A DNA stretch of 16,587 nucleotides from Deferribacteres bacterium. GTDB taxonomy: Bacteria > Thermosulfidibacterota > Thermosulfidibacteria > Thermosulfidibacterales > Thermosulfidibacteraceae. Positions 7,097-14,609 of this stretch are shown here, piece by piece. Positions within the stretch are counted from its first letter, which is position 1; each line of letters starts with the position of its first letter. Position numbers and translations under genes: made by a program. The notes below the pieces were generated by a model that saw only the letters and a program-made list of their open reading frames with translations, had not been told where the DNA came from and searched no databases. The stretch covers positions 1-16,587 of the forward strand of contig JAADEW010000076.1 in the NCBI GenBank assembly GCA_013153205.1, written 5' to 3'.

Positions 7097-9289
7097 ATGA
7101 GCAAGCTTGTCATTGTATCCAACAGACTGCCTGTGAGCGTGTCAAGAAGAAAGGGAGAGCTTCACTTTACCCCAAGCGTGGGAGGGGTTGCTACGGGTCT
7201 TAGCTCTATCCGCCGCCGGTTTGAAAGCGTTTGGGTGGGCTGGCCCGGCGTGAACATTGAGGATGTCTCCTCTTCTGAGGTTGAGCTGATAAAGAACAGG
7301 CTTTCCGGAGACGGTTGCGTTCCGGTCTTTCTCTCTTCTCACGAGGTTGGGGCTTATTACTACGGATTCTGCAACAAAACCATCTGGCCCCTTTTTCACT
7401 ACTTTTACCTGTATATGGACTACACCCACGATTACTTTGAAGAGTATAAAAGGGTCAACGAAAAGTTTTGCGAAAAGGTGCTTGAGGTTGCGGGGGAAGA
7501 CGATTTTATATGGGTTCACGACTACCACCTGATGCTTCTTCCTGCCATGTTGAGAAAGAGGCTTCCCAATGCCACCATAGGTTTTTTTCTGCACATTCCT
7601 TTTCCGTCTTATGAGGTTTACAGACTTCTTCCTCCGAGAGCCGAGATTCTTGAGGGGCTTTTGGGTGCTGACGTTGTTGGATTTCACACCTATGATTACG
7701 CGCTCCACTTTATCTTCAGCGTGATGTATCTTCTTGGATATGAACACACCTTTGGCGAGATAGCGGTAGGGGACCGCATCGTTAAGGTTGACGCTTTCCC
7801 CATGGGTATAGATTATGAGAAGTTCGCCTCTGCTGTTGATAATCCGAGGGTTATCAGGGATTTAAAAAGGCTGAGGAGAAGACTGGGGGATGTGAGGGTG
7901 ATACTTTCCGTTGACAGGCTTGACTACACCAAGGGTATTCCTCAGAGGCTTGAGGCTTTTGACCTGTTTCTGGAAAGATACCCTGAATACAGGGAAAAGG
8001 TCACCATGATACTGGTGGGAGTTCCCACGAGGACCGGAGTTGAACACTACATGATGCTTAAAAAGCAGGTGGACGAGCTTGTGGGCAAGATAAACGGCAA
8101 ATACGGCACTGTGGGCTGGAATCCCGTGTGGTATCTATACCGCTCTCTGCCTTTTCACAGCCTCTCGGTGCTTTACAACATAGCCGACGTTGCTGTGGTT
8201 ACCCCTTTGAGGGACGGGATGAACCTTATCGCCAAGGAGTATGTGGCTTCCAAGGACAGAACCGGAGAGGGGGTTCTGGTTTTGAGTGAGTTTGCCGGTG
8301 CGGCGAAGGAGCTGGGGGAGGCTGTTCTGGTTAATCCCAACGACATTGACGAGCTTTGCGAAAGCTTGAGAGAAGCCCTTGACATGCCGGTTGAGGAACA
8401 GAAAGAGAGAAACACCCTGATGCAGGCAAGGCTTAAGCGCTACACGGTCAGCCGCTGGGCGGAGGATTTTATGGACTCAATGTCAGAGATGAAGCAGTTA
8501 AAGAGCGCTCACGCCCACAGAAAGGTGGACGATAAGGTCCTTTCATCTTTCGTTGAAAGGTTTAGGGAAAGCCTTCGTCCTGTATTCTTCCTCGATTACG
8601 ACGGGACCCTTGTTCCCTTTGCTTCAAGGCCTGAGAAGGCTTTGCCGGATGAGGAGCTGAAGGAACTGCTTGGCAGTCTTTCCCGTGCCGCGCAGGTGGT
8701 GATAATCAGCGGGCGGGACAGAAGCACCCTCGACAGCTGGTTTGGCACCCTTGATGTGGGGCTCGTGGCGGAGCACGGAGTCTGGATTAAAAAGGATGGT
8801 GGATGGGAAACAGTTGAAAAGCTTGACAAAAGCTGGAAAGAGCAGATTAAACCGATACTTGAGCTTTTTGTGGACAGAACACCCGGCACCTTTATAGAGG
8901 AGAAGGAGTATTCCCTTGCGTGGCACTACAGAATGGCTGACCCTGACCTTGCAGTTAGGAGGGCGAGGGAGCTTAAAAACACGCTTTTACAGCTTGTGGC
9001 GAATCTCAATCTCGGCGTTATGGAGGGCAACAAGGTTATAGAGGTGAAGGACGCACGGATAAACAAAGGGACGGCGGTGTCCAGGTGGCTTTCTGAAGGG
9101 GAGTGGGACTTTGTTTTCGCCGCCGGGGACGATGTTACCGACGAGGACATGTTTGCCGTTCTTTCTGACGATGCCATCTCTGTTAAGGTGGGGATGGGAC
9201 ACACCAGAGCCAAGTATATAGTGGAATCTTACAGGGAGGTAAGAAAGCTGTTGAAAGCCTTTGTGGAGGGTAAAGTTGGGAAAGAGTGA
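7097..9289 (+). CDS. otsAB: bifunctional trehalose-6-phosphate synthase/phosphatase (OtsA-OtsB fusion)
   Basis: A 730-residue two-domain cytoplasmic enzyme. Residues 1-460 form a GT20 trehalose-6-phosphate synthase: SNRLPVS (8-14), HDYHLMLLP (141-149), LHIPFPS (165-171), VDRLDYTKG (272-280) and PLRDGMNLIAKEY (370-382) cover donor and acceptor binding. Residues 496-725 form a HAD phosphatase: FLDYDGT (498-504, with D500 as nucleophile and D502 as acid/base), ISGR (537-540), INKGTA (655-660) and AGDDVTDEDMF (676-686). The protein should make trehalose-6-phosphate from a nucleotide-glucose and glucose-6-phosphate, then remove the phosphate. Both catalytic sets look intact, unlike many eukaryotic fusions with one inactive half. 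The ATG is fixed by the conserved N-terminus, yet no Shine-Dalgarno site is visible in the 18-nt gap after sir2. It overlaps the next gene. Confidence 0.96.
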   Translation: MSKLVIVSNRLPVSVSRRKGELHFTPSVGGVATGLSSIRRRFESVWVGWPGVNIEDVSSSEVELIKNRLSGDGCVPVFLSSHEVGAYYYGFCNKTIWPLFHYFYLYMDYTHDYFEEYKRVNEKFCEKVLEVAGEDDFIWVHDYHLMLLPAMLRKRLPNATIGFFLHIPFPSYEVYRLLPPRAEILEGLLGADVVGFHTYDYALHFIFSVMYLLGYEHTFGEIAVGDRIVKVDAFPMGIDYEKFASAVDNPRVIRDLKRLRRRLGDVRVILSVDRLDYTKGIPQRLEAFDLFLERYPEYREKVTMILVGVPTRTGVEHYMMLKKQVDELVGKINGKYGTVGWNPVWYLYRSLPFHSLSVLYNIADVAVVTPLRDGMNLIAKEYVASKDRTGEGVLVLSEFAGAAKELGEAVLVNPNDIDELCESLREALDMPVEEQKERNTLMQARLKRYTVSRWAEDFMDSMSEMKQLKSAHAHRKVDDKVLSSFVERFRESLRPVFFLDYDGTLVPFASRPEKALPDEELKELLGSLSRAAQVVIISGRDRSTLDSWFGTLDVGLVAEHGVWIKKDGGWETVEKLDKSWKEQIKPILELFVDRTPGTFIEEKEYSLAWHYRMADPDLAVRRARELKNTLLQLVANLNLGVMEGNKVIEVKDARINKGTAVSRWLSEGEWDFVFAAGDDVTDEDMFAVLSDDAISVKVGMGHTRAKYIVESYREVRKLLKAFVEGKVGKE
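9265..9270 (+). promoter_or_regulatory. Shine-Dalgarno site that decides the TTG start at 9276
   Basis: GGAGGG inside the 3' end of otsAB sits 5 nt before TTG 9276. A TTG at 9261 in the same frame lacks any such site, so 9276 is the better start. Confidence 0.6.
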
Positions 9290-9938
9290 GGTTCACCCGT
9301 TTATAGTTAAGGACTGCGCTCTTATACAGATTGCAACGGGTTATAAAGCTCAGAGTTTGAAAGACCTCAAGGAATACATGGGGGCTGTTGATATAGACTG
9401 CGTTTACTACCACTTCTGGGGTTCTCTTATGGCACCTGCTTTTGAGGAACCGGAGTTTAACAACGACTTTGCATCGTGGGTTTACAAGGAGCTTCACGAC
9501 CCTCTGTTGGCGGAGAGGCTTGCGGTGATAGACCCGTGCGACTACGACGATTTGGAGGAGTTGCGGCAGGAGCTGATTGACATAATAGAGGCGAGGATGG
9601 ACGAGCTTGAATACATGCCCGTGGCGAAGTATGACAAGCAGTTTCACTTCATACGGGGTTTTCTCGTGGTTTTTGACACTTACAAAAGGATAGAGGACCC
9701 TGCCAATTTGGCGTTTGAGGTTCCAAAGATGAGTGCGGGAAGCCTCTTTTATCACTTCATAGACGCAAGGAGAAGAACCCCTGACAGGGTGGATGACTTC
9801 AGGGCTTGGCTTTACGGGTTTGGCGATGAGTATAAACCTTTGTGCGATAAACTTGCGGGTATAGACCCGTTTTTTACCACCCTTACCGATTTGCGGGAAA
9901 CCCTTGCAAAAATCTTCAGGGAATATTTTGGAGCGTGA
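9276..9938 (+). CDS. DUF5752 family protein linked to trehalose synthesis
   Basis: A predicted soluble protein of about 220 residues with no signal peptide or membrane segment. It is rich in acidic and aromatic residues. Recognisable stretches include DIDCVYYHFWGS (about 39-50), PEFNNDFASWVYKELHDPLLAERL (about 59-82) and SAGSLFYHFIDARRRTPD (about 178-195). I recognise this as the DUF5752 type, often found beside the glycosyltransferring trehalose synthase gene; its function is not established. The TTG start at 9276 lies within the last codons of otsAB, and only 1 nt separates its stop from the treT ATG. Expression is thus coupled to both trehalose enzymes. A regulatory or accessory role in trehalose synthesis is inferred from position alone. 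No nucleotide-binding or catalytic motif is obvious. Confidence 0.82.
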   Translation: MGKSEVHPFIVKDCALIQIATGYKAQSLKDLKEYMGAVDIDCVYYHFWGSLMAPAFEEPEFNNDFASWVYKELHDPLLAERLAVIDPCDYDDLEELRQELIDIIEARMDELEYMPVAKYDKQFHFIRGFLVVFDTYKRIEDPANLAFEVPKMSAGSLFYHFIDARRRTPDRVDDFRAWLYGFGDEYKPLCDKLAGIDPFFTTLTDLRETLAKIFREYFGA

Positions 9939-9939
9939 T

Positions 9940-11178
9940 ATGGGAAAGCTGGATAAACTTGCCGAGATAACCGGTTATCATGTGGTTGAACACCTTTATC
10001 AGCTTGCCCATTGGGTTAAGGGCTTAAAGGTGGTTCACATCAATTCCACGAAAGAGGGCGGCGGTGTTGCCGAGATTTTGAAGAACATCGTTCCACTGAT
10101 GAAGGAGCTGGGGATAGAGGCTCACTGGGAGATTATCACTGGAGGTGATTTGTTTTTCCAGTGCACCAAAGCCATGCACAACGCCCTTCACGGAAGGCAT
10201 GTTGTTATATCCGAGAGGCTGATTAGGGAATACGAAAGAACCAACGAAGAAAATGCGCAAAAGCTGGGAGCTCTTCTTTCTGATGCGGACATAGTCTTTA
10301 TCCACGACCCGCAACCTGCCGCTTTGATTGCTCACTTTCCTGACAGAAAGGGCAAGTGGATATGGCGGTGTCACATAGATGTGAGCAGACCGGTCAGAAG
10401 CGTATGGCGTTATCTGCGGAATTTTGTTACGGAGTATGACGCAAGCATCTTTCACCTTGCAACTTTTGCCCAGCACCTTCCGCATCCCATGTTCCTGATT
10501 CCGCCGAGCATAGACCCGCTGGGTGAGAAGAATGTTCCTCTGTCTGAGCTTGAGGTTAAGGCTGTGCTTTCGGAGCTCGGCGTGGATGTGGACAGACCCT
10601 ATGTTCTTCAGGTTTCGCGGTTTGACCGCCTGAAAGACCCCATAGGGGTGATAGAGGCTTACAGGATGGTTAAGCGGTATTCTCCTTCACTACAGCTTGT
10701 TCTTGCGGGAGGAGGGGCTTCCGATGACCCTGAAGGCATGGCTGTCCTTGAGGAGGTGAAGATGGCGGCGGAAGGAGACCCTGACATAAAGGTGCTTTAC
10801 CTTCCGCCTAAGGCTGACAGGACAATAAACGCGCTTCAGAGGGGGGCTGTTGTTGTGCTTCAGAAGTCCATAAGGGAGGGATTTGGGCTGACCGTTACCG
10901 AGGCTATGTGGAAGTTTAAGCCTGTGATAGGCGGGGATACAGGTGGTATCAGGTTGCAGGTTGTCAACCACCACACGGGATTCTTGGTTAACTCTCCCGA
11001 AGGTGCCGCTTTAAGGATACGCTATTTTCTTAACAATCCGGATAAGATAGATGAGATGGGAAAAAAGGCGCATAAATTTGTGCTGGAGAACTTTCTTATA
11101 ACAAGGCATTTGAGGGATTATCTTACGGTTATGATAAGCTTACTTCACGGCCTTAAGGGCCGGCTGGAACTCGTTTAA
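9940..11178 (+). CDS. treT: trehalose glycosyltransferring synthase TreT (GT4)
   Basis: A 412-residue GT-B glycosyltransferase that joins nucleotide-activated glucose directly to free glucose to make trehalose, reversibly in characterised archaeal and bacterial enzymes. N-terminal landmarks are VVHINSTKEGGGVAEILKNI, WRCHIDVSRPV and the acceptor-domain FIHDPQPAALI. The donor-domain motifs are LQVSRFDRLKDP, LVLAGGG and the family 4 signature KSIREGFGLTVTEAMW, followed by IGGDTGGI. The length and the N-terminal histidine/serine pattern separate it from generic family 4 transferases. The start is ATG 9940, supported by GGAG at 9930-9933; a TTG further upstream (9904) lies inside the previous gene. 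A weak 5-bp GC hairpin at its 3' end is not followed directly by a T-run, so the operon end is not clearly marked. Confidence 0.93.
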   Translation: MGKLDKLAEITGYHVVEHLYQLAHWVKGLKVVHINSTKEGGGVAEILKNIVPLMKELGIEAHWEIITGGDLFFQCTKAMHNALHGRHVVISERLIREYERTNEENAQKLGALLSDADIVFIHDPQPAALIAHFPDRKGKWIWRCHIDVSRPVRSVWRYLRNFVTEYDASIFHLATFAQHLPHPMFLIPPSIDPLGEKNVPLSELEVKAVLSELGVDVDRPYVLQVSRFDRLKDPIGVIEAYRMVKRYSPSLQLVLAGGGASDDPEGMAVLEEVKMAAEGDPDIKVLYLPPKADRTINALQRGAVVVLQKSIREGFGLTVTEAMWKFKPVIGGDTGGIRLQVVNHHTGFLVNSPEGAALRIRYFLNNPDKIDEMGKKAHKFVLENFLITRHLRDYLTVMISLLHGLKGRLELV

Positions 11179-11198
11179 AATTTAATTCTAAAATCGGT

Positions 11199-11226
11199 TT
11201 GACATAACCTATCACTTTTTGATAAC
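11199..11226 (+). promoter_or_regulatory. putative promoter of the large exported protein gene
   Basis: TTGACA (11199-11204) is followed after 16 bp by GATAAC (11221-11226), a partial -10. The heptamer ATAACCT occurs twice in direct orientation (11204-11210 and 11222-11228, offset 18 bp), overlapping both elements. GAGGAGGGGGGGAG precedes the ATG at 11264. Confidence 0.5.
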
Positions 11227-11263
11227 CTTAAACAAATACAACTTTAAGTGAGGAGGGGGGGAG

Positions 11264-13330
11264 ATGAGGAGATTTGTAATCTTTCTGGCATTTTTATTTT
11301 CGGTGAGCTGGATTTGCTTTGCCTTTGATGTTCCCAGCGGTGATATACCTGCACCTCCCGTGGGAAACATTCCGGAGTATCAGTTTTATCCCTTCAGTTT
11401 TAAAGAGCCTTTCTTTATCTCTTACGGTATGGAAGCAAGGGCTATGAAGCCCGCCGTCTCTTACAACAACGGAAAGTTTTTAGTGGCCTGGTTTAAGTGG
11501 GACGGGGTTTCTGATTCTCCTAAGGGTGTTGATGGAATTTACTTCCAGTATTTTGACCGGGAGGGCATGTCCATTGCGGATGCAAAGAAGCTGGTTTACA
11601 TACCTAAAACATGCTCCTCTTGTGATAGTCACCTTGCTACCGGTTACCTGCACATTGTGCCCTATGAGGATGATTTTGTGCTGGGATGGACGGAGTATGG
11701 TTATTGGGGTACTTATATCCATCCCCTTTGGGGTAGAAGTTTGAGGTTTTACCGCACTGATAAGAGTGAGCTTTTTTCTATTGAGGCTTTCAAAACAGTT
11801 GGACAATCTGTTGTTGGGCTTTTTTCTGATATAGCCGCGGCTAACTGGGGAGGAAGGGTTATAGCGTTTTCAAAAGCGGGGGTCTTCGGGAAGTCAGAAT
11901 CTGGAAATATGGTTATAAATTACTTTTTAGGGGGGTGTTATAGCTCTCATGACTGTTCCGTTAAACTTAAGGTGGAAGAAAAGCATTATGCCCCTGATGC
12001 TCTGAAAGAATTATTTGAAATGAAAAGCTATTTAATCACCAGAAATTTCGCAGTTCCTAAGAATGGGGAGCAGAGACTTGTGTTGTGGCAGGATAGAAAC
12101 TATAGAGTGAATCTGTGGATGGATTTTCCCCAAATGACCATCACAAACATAACGGGTGGGATAAGACTTAATGAATATTACTATGTTAGTGTGGACTGTG
12201 TTGGAAGTAAATGTCTTGGACTGGTTAGTTCTCTTGGAGTTATGATAGACACTGCGGATTTGATGAACTTTCCTGTATTCGTGGTTGATTCCTCTATGTA
12301 TGGTGTCGAAAAGGTGAGAGGCGGCGACGACATCTTTCTGGTGCTCTGGATTTCCACGCAGAAGAAATTGCTGGGCAAATTTATCACTTTAGACGGCAAA
12401 GCCTTGGGAAGTCCTTTTGTTATTTCGGAACATCCCAATACTTTTTATGGTTATGACATGGCTTATGACCCTGAAAACAGGCGCTTTTTCGTGGTTTTTG
12501 ACGAGATAAATGACGGCAAAATGGGTGTTTATGGAATATTCATCTCGGAACCTGAACAGGATTTGCACCTGAGCGTTCAGGGAGGGAAGGTTTACCTCAA
12601 AGATGTTAACGGAACGGATGTATCCTGCGAGGGGGATTGTGATTTTAAAGTTGTGGGGAATAACTTCCTGAACCTCAGGGCTGAGGGAGATGAGGTTAAG
12701 TGGGGTGGAGACTGCAGTATCTGTAATAAGAATAAAGAGTGCAAGGTTTACATAAACAAGGTGACCAACTGCTCGGCCGTTATAACCGTGCATGTGGATA
12801 ACGGCACGGATACGGACAACGGCACTGCCGGAGCGGATAACGGCACACAGACACCGGAGCTGACCCTGCCGCTTCCTTCACAGATGACCTTTTACAGACA
12901 CGCTCCCGTGGACGAGCCGGTGGTGGATACCTTGCCTTCTGCCTGCAAGCCCTTTGGGGTGGGAAGACTGAGTGAAGGCAAGGTCCGCTTAAAGGTGAGC
13001 TTACCCAAATTTGAGGGACCCGTTGACATTTATGTTGCCATTTATCCGGTTGCGATAGACCCCGGTGTAATCTATCTGCTTGATGCCGGAAATAGCCTTG
13101 TATCCCTTTCTCTTTCTGACAGAAATCTTGTAAGCCGTCTGCCTAAGTGGAAGGAGGCTGTTCAGGGTGCGGTTGAGATTGACATAAACGATGTGCTTCT
13201 GGGCGGTCATGACATAGAGCTTTCCCAGCTTCCTCCGGGACCGTATTACTTTTACGTGTTGGTTCAGCCTGCCGGGGAACAGGGCATATCTAACCGCTAT
13301 TATCTGTGGGAGACCAGTTTCACCAGATAA
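11264..13330 (+). CDS. large exported surface protein with InlB-type repeat-like module
   Basis: A 688-residue protein of unknown function. A signal peptide covers about residues 1-20 (MRRFVIFLAFLFSVSWICFA, cleavage after CFA). Residues about 60-430 contain recurring hydrophobic strands such as KFLVAWF, DFVLGW, RLVLW, IFLVLW and RFFVVFDE. Their spacing suggests beta-propeller-like blades. Cysteines occur in pairs (C117/C120, C225/C231, C312/C317). Residues about 452-510 (VSCEGDCDF, WGGDCSIC, ECKVYIN) match the pattern of bacterial divergent InlB B-repeat modules, with six cysteines likely to form disulfides. A DNGT-rich linker (512-528) leads to a beta-rich C-terminal domain (about 540-688) without cysteines after C561. 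No anchor or membrane helix is visible at the C-terminus. A periplasmic or surface-exposed role is inferred; ligand binding is possible. Confidence 0.85.
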   Translation: MRRFVIFLAFLFSVSWICFAFDVPSGDIPAPPVGNIPEYQFYPFSFKEPFFISYGMEARAMKPAVSYNNGKFLVAWFKWDGVSDSPKGVDGIYFQYFDREGMSIADAKKLVYIPKTCSSCDSHLATGYLHIVPYEDDFVLGWTEYGYWGTYIHPLWGRSLRFYRTDKSELFSIEAFKTVGQSVVGLFSDIAAANWGGRVIAFSKAGVFGKSESGNMVINYFLGGCYSSHDCSVKLKVEEKHYAPDALKELFEMKSYLITRNFAVPKNGEQRLVLWQDRNYRVNLWMDFPQMTITNITGGIRLNEYYYVSVDCVGSKCLGLVSSLGVMIDTADLMNFPVFVVDSSMYGVEKVRGGDDIFLVLWISTQKKLLGKFITLDGKALGSPFVISEHPNTFYGYDMAYDPENRRFFVVFDEINDGKMGVYGIFISEPEQDLHLSVQGGKVYLKDVNGTDVSCEGDCDFKVVGNNFLNLRAEGDEVKWGGDCSICNKNKECKVYINKVTNCSAVITVHVDNGTDTDNGTAGADNGTQTPELTLPLPSQMTFYRHAPVDEPVVDTLPSACKPFGVGRLSEGKVRLKVSLPKFEGPVDIYVAIYPVAIDPGVIYLLDAGNSLVSLSLSDRNLVSRLPKWKEAVQGAVEIDINDVLLGGHDIELSQLPPGPYYFYVLVQPAGEQGISNRYYLWETSFTR
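12797..12847 (+). repeat. DNGT low-complexity linker repeats
   Basis: Three DNGT units (residues 512-515, 518-521 and 525-528 of the exported protein) are encoded by near-identical GATAACGGCAC-type stretches. They separate the cysteine module from the C-terminal domain and look like a flexible interdomain linker. Confidence 0.7.
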
Positions 13331-13342
13331 CATGCTGTAGGT

Positions 13343-13374
13343 GGGAGTATGGGGATTTGAAGCCCCATACTCCC
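13343..13374. terminator. bidirectional terminator hairpin between convergent genes
   Basis: A perfect 12-bp stem, GGGAGTATGGGG (13343-13354) with CCCCATACTCCC (13363-13374), encloses an 8-nt loop. It sits 13 nt after the plus-strand stop and 8 nt before the minus-strand stop. Neither side has a long T-run, so release may be weaker than for a classic intrinsic terminator, but position and stem strength support shared termination. Confidence 0.75.
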
Positions 13375-13381
13375 CAAAGAT

Positions 13382-14485
13382 TTAGGCTACGGGATAGGCT
13401 TTTTCCGGCCTTTCTTCTACGAGACGAACATTTGTTGCCCCTTCGTCAAGCTGGACGATTTTCGTTCTGGTAACTATACGCTCGGGAAGCTGAATGATTT
13501 TGCCTTTTCTCCTGATGGTGGTGGGGGCGATTCTCGTTTTGTAGGTGATTTTCACCCCGAAAACCTTGCGTCCAAACCGGGTGGTGTATTCGCCCGGCCC
13601 TTCCATTTTGATGTCAAACGCATCACCGGGGAAGTATATGCGTTTAACCCTGAGCCTTGGATAGACGCGTCCACCTTTGTATTCGTGCGGGCTTTCATAT
13701 ACCAGCCACATCACCTTTCCACTGCGGTATCTGGCTTCCGTGGGCACGTATGTGTCGGCTTTCTGTTCTTCTTCCAACAGCCGCTGGAGGTATTCCTCAA
13801 CGGTCTCTTCCTGCACAAGCTCGTCTTCGTTCCAGTTCTCATAGACGATATCCCAGTTGTTCACGGCGGCAATGATGTTGGCAAGCTTCACGCTTCTTTC
13901 GTTCTCTTTGTGGGCAATCTCGCGGATTTTGGGAGTGTTTTCGCCGAGCCTTCTTTCAAGCTCGCGGGAGTAGGTGAGGGTTACCAGAAAATCTGCGTAT
14001 TTTTTGAGCTCCGTGAGCTCCTCCGGCTCATCCACAAACAGCATGGCTTTTCTGAGCCTGCAGAACTCGCGCCTCAGCACGTCAAGCTCTTTCTGTATAG
14101 CTTCTATTATCTCAAGGGGCTTGGCTTCTTCAATCTCTTTTATCAGGATGTCATCAAGCTCATCAAGTTTCTGTTCAATTTCCTTTGCGGTTTCTGCCTT
14201 CCAGGGGTTGTAGTGCTTATCCCAGCCGTGATAGCGGGCTACATAATTGGCTAACCGCACGGTTGCCACATTCTCTTCTCTTGCCACCTCGCGCAGTTTC
14301 TCTATCCGCGGCCCAAACTTCTTCTGCCAGAAGGGGCTGAAGGTAAGGGTGCAGAGGTAATCTGAACGTTTTTTTAAATCCGTGAGCTGTTCCGGCGTTT
14401 CCACAGCAAGCATTTCATCGCGAATGATGCAGTTTATACGCCGTATGTCGTCTGCACTGTTTACCGGTCCGTAAATCCACGCCAT
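13382..14485 (-). CDS. unrecognised protein with a duplicated helical domain and a beta-rich C-terminus
   Basis: I do not recognise the family. The 367-residue protein has no signal peptide or membrane helix. It contains two homologous helical units, about residues 11-95 and 129-218. PEQLTDLKKRSDYLCTLTFS in the first matches PEELTELKKYADFLVTLTYS in the second. The unit ends also match: IEKLREVAREEN and IREIAHKEN, then VRLANYVARYHGWDKHYNPW and VKLANIIAAVNNWDIVYENW. A charged helical linker (about 98-128) joins them, and an acidic coiled stretch (about 218-243) follows. Residues about 250-367 are basic and beta-rich. AAGGAGGTG precedes the ATG. It lies between a surface-protein gene and a CRISPR-Cas operon but shares no transcript with either. 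A nucleic-acid or protein scaffold is conceivable; nothing catalytic is visible. Confidence 0.85.
   Translation of the reverse strand: MAWIYGPVNSADDIRRINCIIRDEMLAVETPEQLTDLKKRSDYLCTLTFSPFWQKKFGPRIEKLREVAREENVATVRLANYVARYHGWDKHYNPWKAETAKEIEQKLDELDDILIKEIEEAKPLEIIEAIQKELDVLRREFCRLRKAMLFVDEPEELTELKKYADFLVTLTYSRELERRLGENTPKIREIAHKENERSVKLANIIAAVNNWDIVYENWNEDELVQEETVEEYLQRLLEEEQKADTYVPTEARYRSGKVMWLVYESPHEYKGGRVYPRLRVKRIYFPGDAFDIKMEGPGEYTTRFGRKVFGVKITYKTRIAPTTIRRKGKIIQLPERIVTRTKIVQLDEGATNVRLVEERPEKAYPVA
13832..14101 (-). repeat. second copy of the duplicated protein unit
   Basis: This encodes about residues 129-218 of the minus-strand protein. It aligns with the unit at 14201-14455 along its length, with conserved PE-LT-LKK-D-L-TLT-S and K-ANxxA...W...NW positions. 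Confidence 0.75.
14201..14455 (-). repeat. first copy of the duplicated protein unit
   Basis: This encodes about residues 11-95 of the minus-strand protein. The copies have diverged at the DNA level, so the duplication is old rather than a recent tandem event. Confidence 0.75.
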
Positions 14486-14525
14486 CTTTTCACCTCCTTA
14501 TAGGGAAGAATAGCTTTCTACTTTG

Positions 14526-14554
14526 AAGATAAGGCTAATTTACGAGTGATGCAA
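14526..14554 (-). promoter_or_regulatory. putative promoter of the duplicated-domain gene
   Basis: On the minus strand TTGCAT (14554-14549) and TATCTT (14531-14526) are spaced 17 bp apart and lie about 40 nt upstream of the ATG. The match is moderate. Confidence 0.4.
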
Positions 14555-14559
14555 CAAAA

Positions 14560-14588
14560 TTGGCAAAGTTAGAGCCTTGGGGTATATT
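14560..14588 (+). promoter_or_regulatory. putative promoter of the small basic membrane protein gene
   Basis: TTGGCA (14560-14565) and TATATT (14583-14588) have a 17-bp spacer. Transcription should start near 14595, giving a leader of about 15 nt that just contains GGAGGT (14599-14604). It is back to back with the minus-strand promoter. Confidence 0.6.
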
Positions 14589-14609
14589 TTACTGCGCTGG
14601 AGGTAGGGT

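Noticed and set aside
7142..7747. Minus-strand frame of about 200 codons inside otsAB
   Set aside because: It is a shadow of the conserved OtsA domain and has no supporting start site or motif.
9183..9755. Minus-strand frame of 190 codons across the otsAB/DUF5752 junction
   Set aside because: It crosses two real coding regions and has the skewed composition of an antisense shadow.
11148..11162. CGGCC/GGCCG hairpin at the end of treT as a terminator
   Set aside because: The stem has only 5 bp, lies inside the coding region and is not followed directly by a T-run.
13685..14254. Plus-strand hydrophobic frame of 189 codons opposite the duplicated-domain gene
   Set aside because: The hydrophobicity comes from reading glutamate/lysine-rich codons in antisense. 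The minus-strand gene has an internal duplication at the protein level and a good ribosome site.
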